Shown here: positions 62,712 to 64,000 of the stretch, one piece after another | Layout of the letters: each line of letters opens with the position of its first letter | How positions within the stretch are numbered: the stretch's first letter is position 1 | Assembly (NCBI GenBank): GCA_025055115.1 | Contig: JANWYJ010000013.1 | Span: 1-64,000, forward strand | Direction: 5' to 3' | DNA: 64,000 bases | From: Gemmata sp. | GTDB lineage: Bacteria > Planctomycetota > Planctomycetia > Gemmatales > Gemmataceae | Made by a program: the position numbers and the translations under genes | Notes under the pieces: model-generated | Databases searched by the model: none | The model's input: only the letters and a program-made list of their open reading frames with translations | Told to the model about the DNA's origin: nothing

Positions 62712-63625
62712 AACCACTGCGACTCGGAACGCGTTCTAGCCCATTGGCCTTGTGGCAAGCCAACTTCGTGGCCGATTTGCTCCGCCCGATTGTGGCCCCA
62801 AGTTCCGTGGAGCTTGTTCTCATCGAAACCCACGGTGACCGCGACCAAGCCTCCGCGCTGTCCGCGATGGGCGGCTTTGGCGTCTTTACGAAAGCCATCC
62901 AAATGTCGTTATTGGAAGGCCGTGTGGATGTTGCCGTCCACAGTCTCAAGGACCTGCCGACCATACCCCAGCCGGGTATCGAATTGTGCGCGGTACCGCC
63001 ACGGGGTCCGACGGGCGACGCCTTCCTTTCTGTACAGCACAGGCGCTTCGACGATCTGCCCCCCGGCGCTACCGTAGGCACCAGCAGCCTTCGCCGCCGG
63101 GCACAAGTCCTCAACCGCCGCCCCGATCTGCGCCTCGTCGATCTGCGCGGCAATGTCGATACCCGGCTCCGCAAGTTGTACGACCAAGGCTGGGATGGCA
63201 TCATCCTCGCCGAAGCGGGGCTACAACGACTGGGGCTACAGCATCACATCACCGAAACGCTGGACCCCCGTTGGATGCTACCCGCAGTAGGTCAGGGAGC
63301 CATCGGGTTGGAATGCCGCAGTCATGATGATGAAACCCGCGCCATCCTGCAAGCGATCAACTGCTCGATCACAATGGCCCAAGTTGCTGCAGAACGGGCG
63401 ATGCTGGCGGCGCTGGGTGGCGGATGTCTGGTGCCCATCGGTGCGACGAGCGCCACTCTCGATGGTATTCTGACGGTTCGCGGAACGGTGCTTTCGCCCG
63501 ATGGTCGCCGCCGCGTGGTCGCCACCCACAGCGGGCCGATAGAAACCCCCTTGGCCATCGGCCAGGAATTGGCCGCCATGCTCCTCGCGGAAGGAGCCGA
63601 CGAATTGCTTGCAGCGGATTTCTGA
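62708..63625 (+). CDS. hemC: Hydroxymethylbilane synthase
   Basis: A 305-residue porphobilinogen deaminase that builds the linear tetrapyrrole for haem and related cofactors. RLGTRSSPLALWQAN, KDLPTIPQPG, GTSSLRRRAQVL, LRGNVDTRL, LPAVGQGAIGLECR and the cofactor-binding Cys in LGGGCLVPIGA are all present, so it should be active. It overlaps the HIT gene (ATGA) and forms an operon with it. The region around its stop is repeated downstream. Confidence 0.97.
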   Translation: MKPLRLGTRSSPLALWQANFVADLLRPIVAPSSVELVLIETHGDRDQASALSAMGGFGVFTKAIQMSLLEGRVDVAVHSLKDLPTIPQPGIELCAVPPRGPTGDAFLSVQHRRFDDLPPGATVGTSSLRRRAQVLNRRPDLRLVDLRGNVDTRLRKLYDQGWDGIILAEAGLQRLGLQHHITETLDPRWMLPAVGQGAIGLECRSHDDETRAILQAINCSITMAQVAAERAMLAALGGGCLVPIGATSATLDGILTVRGTVLSPDGRRRVVATHSGPIETPLAIGQELAAMLLAEGADELLAADF

Positions 63626-63720
63626 GGGACATTTTCGCCGGTGTCGTCAGCCCAGAGGCCAGCGCACCGCCAAACGAATGGCCTCCCCCAGATTTCTGAA
63701 CCGGATTTGTGATGGACATT
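63615..63720. repeat. Copies of the hemC stop-codon region
   Basis: CGGATTTCTGAGGGACATT (63615-63633), covering the hemC TGA, recurs at 63702-63720 with two changes. GATTTCTGA also appears at 63691-63699, giving three stop-bearing copies within about 100 bp. Confidence 0.8.
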
Positions 63721-63761
63721 GCCCCTCAGATCGCGTAGCGTGTTCTGACGCTGTGATTGGG

Positions 63762-63800
63762 GAGAATTCGCTTCCCATCAAAGAATCCGCTTCCCATCAA
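63762..63800. repeat. 19-bp tandem duplication before the last gene
   Basis: GAGAATTCGCTTCCCATCAA at 63762-63781 is followed by AAGAATCCGCTTCCCATCAA at 63781-63800 (period 19 bp), directly upstream of the ribosome binding site of the next gene. Confidence 0.85.
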
Positions 63801-63818
63801 CTGGAGGAGAAAACGGCC

Positions 63819-64000
63819 ATGTGTCGCTGGGTCGCGTTGGTGTTGCTCATAGGGGCCATTTGGACAATTATTGAACAGCCTTTGGTGGCAGCGGAAGAAA
63901 GCCCGGTGGTCAAACTGGTGAAATCGAAGGTTCAAGACCCCAACAAGCCATTCGCCCTGATCGTTACCTTCACAGTGAAAAAGGGCCAAGAAAAAGCCTT
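63819..64000 (+). CDS. Secreted monooxygenase-like (ABM-type) protein, 5' part only
   Basis: ATG 63819 with GGAGGAG eight bases upstream opens a frame that runs off the window's end. The product starts with a signal peptide (about 1-25, ending VAAEE) and continues ...PFALIVTFTVKKGQEKA, which resembles the first strand and following helix of antibiotic-biosynthesis-monooxygenase-type dimeric beta-barrel proteins. Too little is visible to be sure of the family. Confidence 0.6.
   Translation, partial: MCRWVALVLLIGAIWTIIEQPLVAAEESPVVKLVKSKVQDPNKPFALIVTFTVKKGQEKA

Overview
The window looks like a chromosome segment from a planctomycete, most likely the Gemmataceae. The evidence is several protein families that are largely a planctomycete speciality: a PSCyt1/DUF1549/DUF1553 cytochrome-type protein followed by a Tat-signal DUF1501 protein, two DUF1559 pseudopilin-like proteins, a DUF1080 protein, and a protein with the TIGR02996 domain first described in Gemmata. 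The DNA is moderately GC-rich. Genes are mostly single or in pairs on both strands, and unusually long gaps separate them. I see no phage, insertion sequence, CRISPR array or rRNA.

Layout. 0-9.6 kb: the edge of a small Cys-rich secreted protein, recJ, an FHA-GAF sigma-54 activator, a polyprenyl glycosylphosphotransferase, a DUF1559 protein with a small lipoprotein, a 0.9 kb non-coding stretch, a secreted WD40 protein, and a tRNA-Val with its own promoter and terminator. 9.7-21 kb: the DUF1553/DUF1501 pair, an acetyltransferase, a PHP phosphoesterase diverging from a glycerate kinase, a ceramidase-like protein, a large membrane protein with a doubled anti-sigma-like N-terminus, and a Rieske ferredoxin. 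21-34 kb: a CYTH protein, panC, mgtE, an M50 protease, an MlaE-like permease, citrate synthase, rplU, a FabH-like enzyme, the TIGR02996 protein, and an archease-rtcB RNA ligase operon. 34-44 kb: lipoproteins, a second DUF1559 protein, a nuoJKLM block, a DUF1080 protein and an NAD-dependent epimerase. 44-64 kb: two GT-C-like membrane proteins flanking glutamate dehydrogenase, a kamA / small membrane protein / Ddl-like run, an E2-like acyltransferase, purK and purE, a five-repeat secreted protein, hslVU, a TPM protein, HIT-hemC and the start of a secreted monooxygenase-like gene.

Most genes are housekeeping: purine, pantothenate, haem, RNA repair, proteolysis and respiration. The secreted and lipoprotein genes fit the cell-surface biology typical of the phylum.

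The most unusual signal is not a gene. Short direct duplications, mostly 11-45 bp, occur in the gaps throughout the window. In at least eight genes the duplicated segment carries the gene's own last codons and stop codon; in three more it carries the start region or ribosome binding site. The other leads are a near-consensus sigma-54 promoter with no gene behind it, a secreted protein made of five roughly 50-residue repeats, and a lysine-aminomutase / ATP-grasp gene run.
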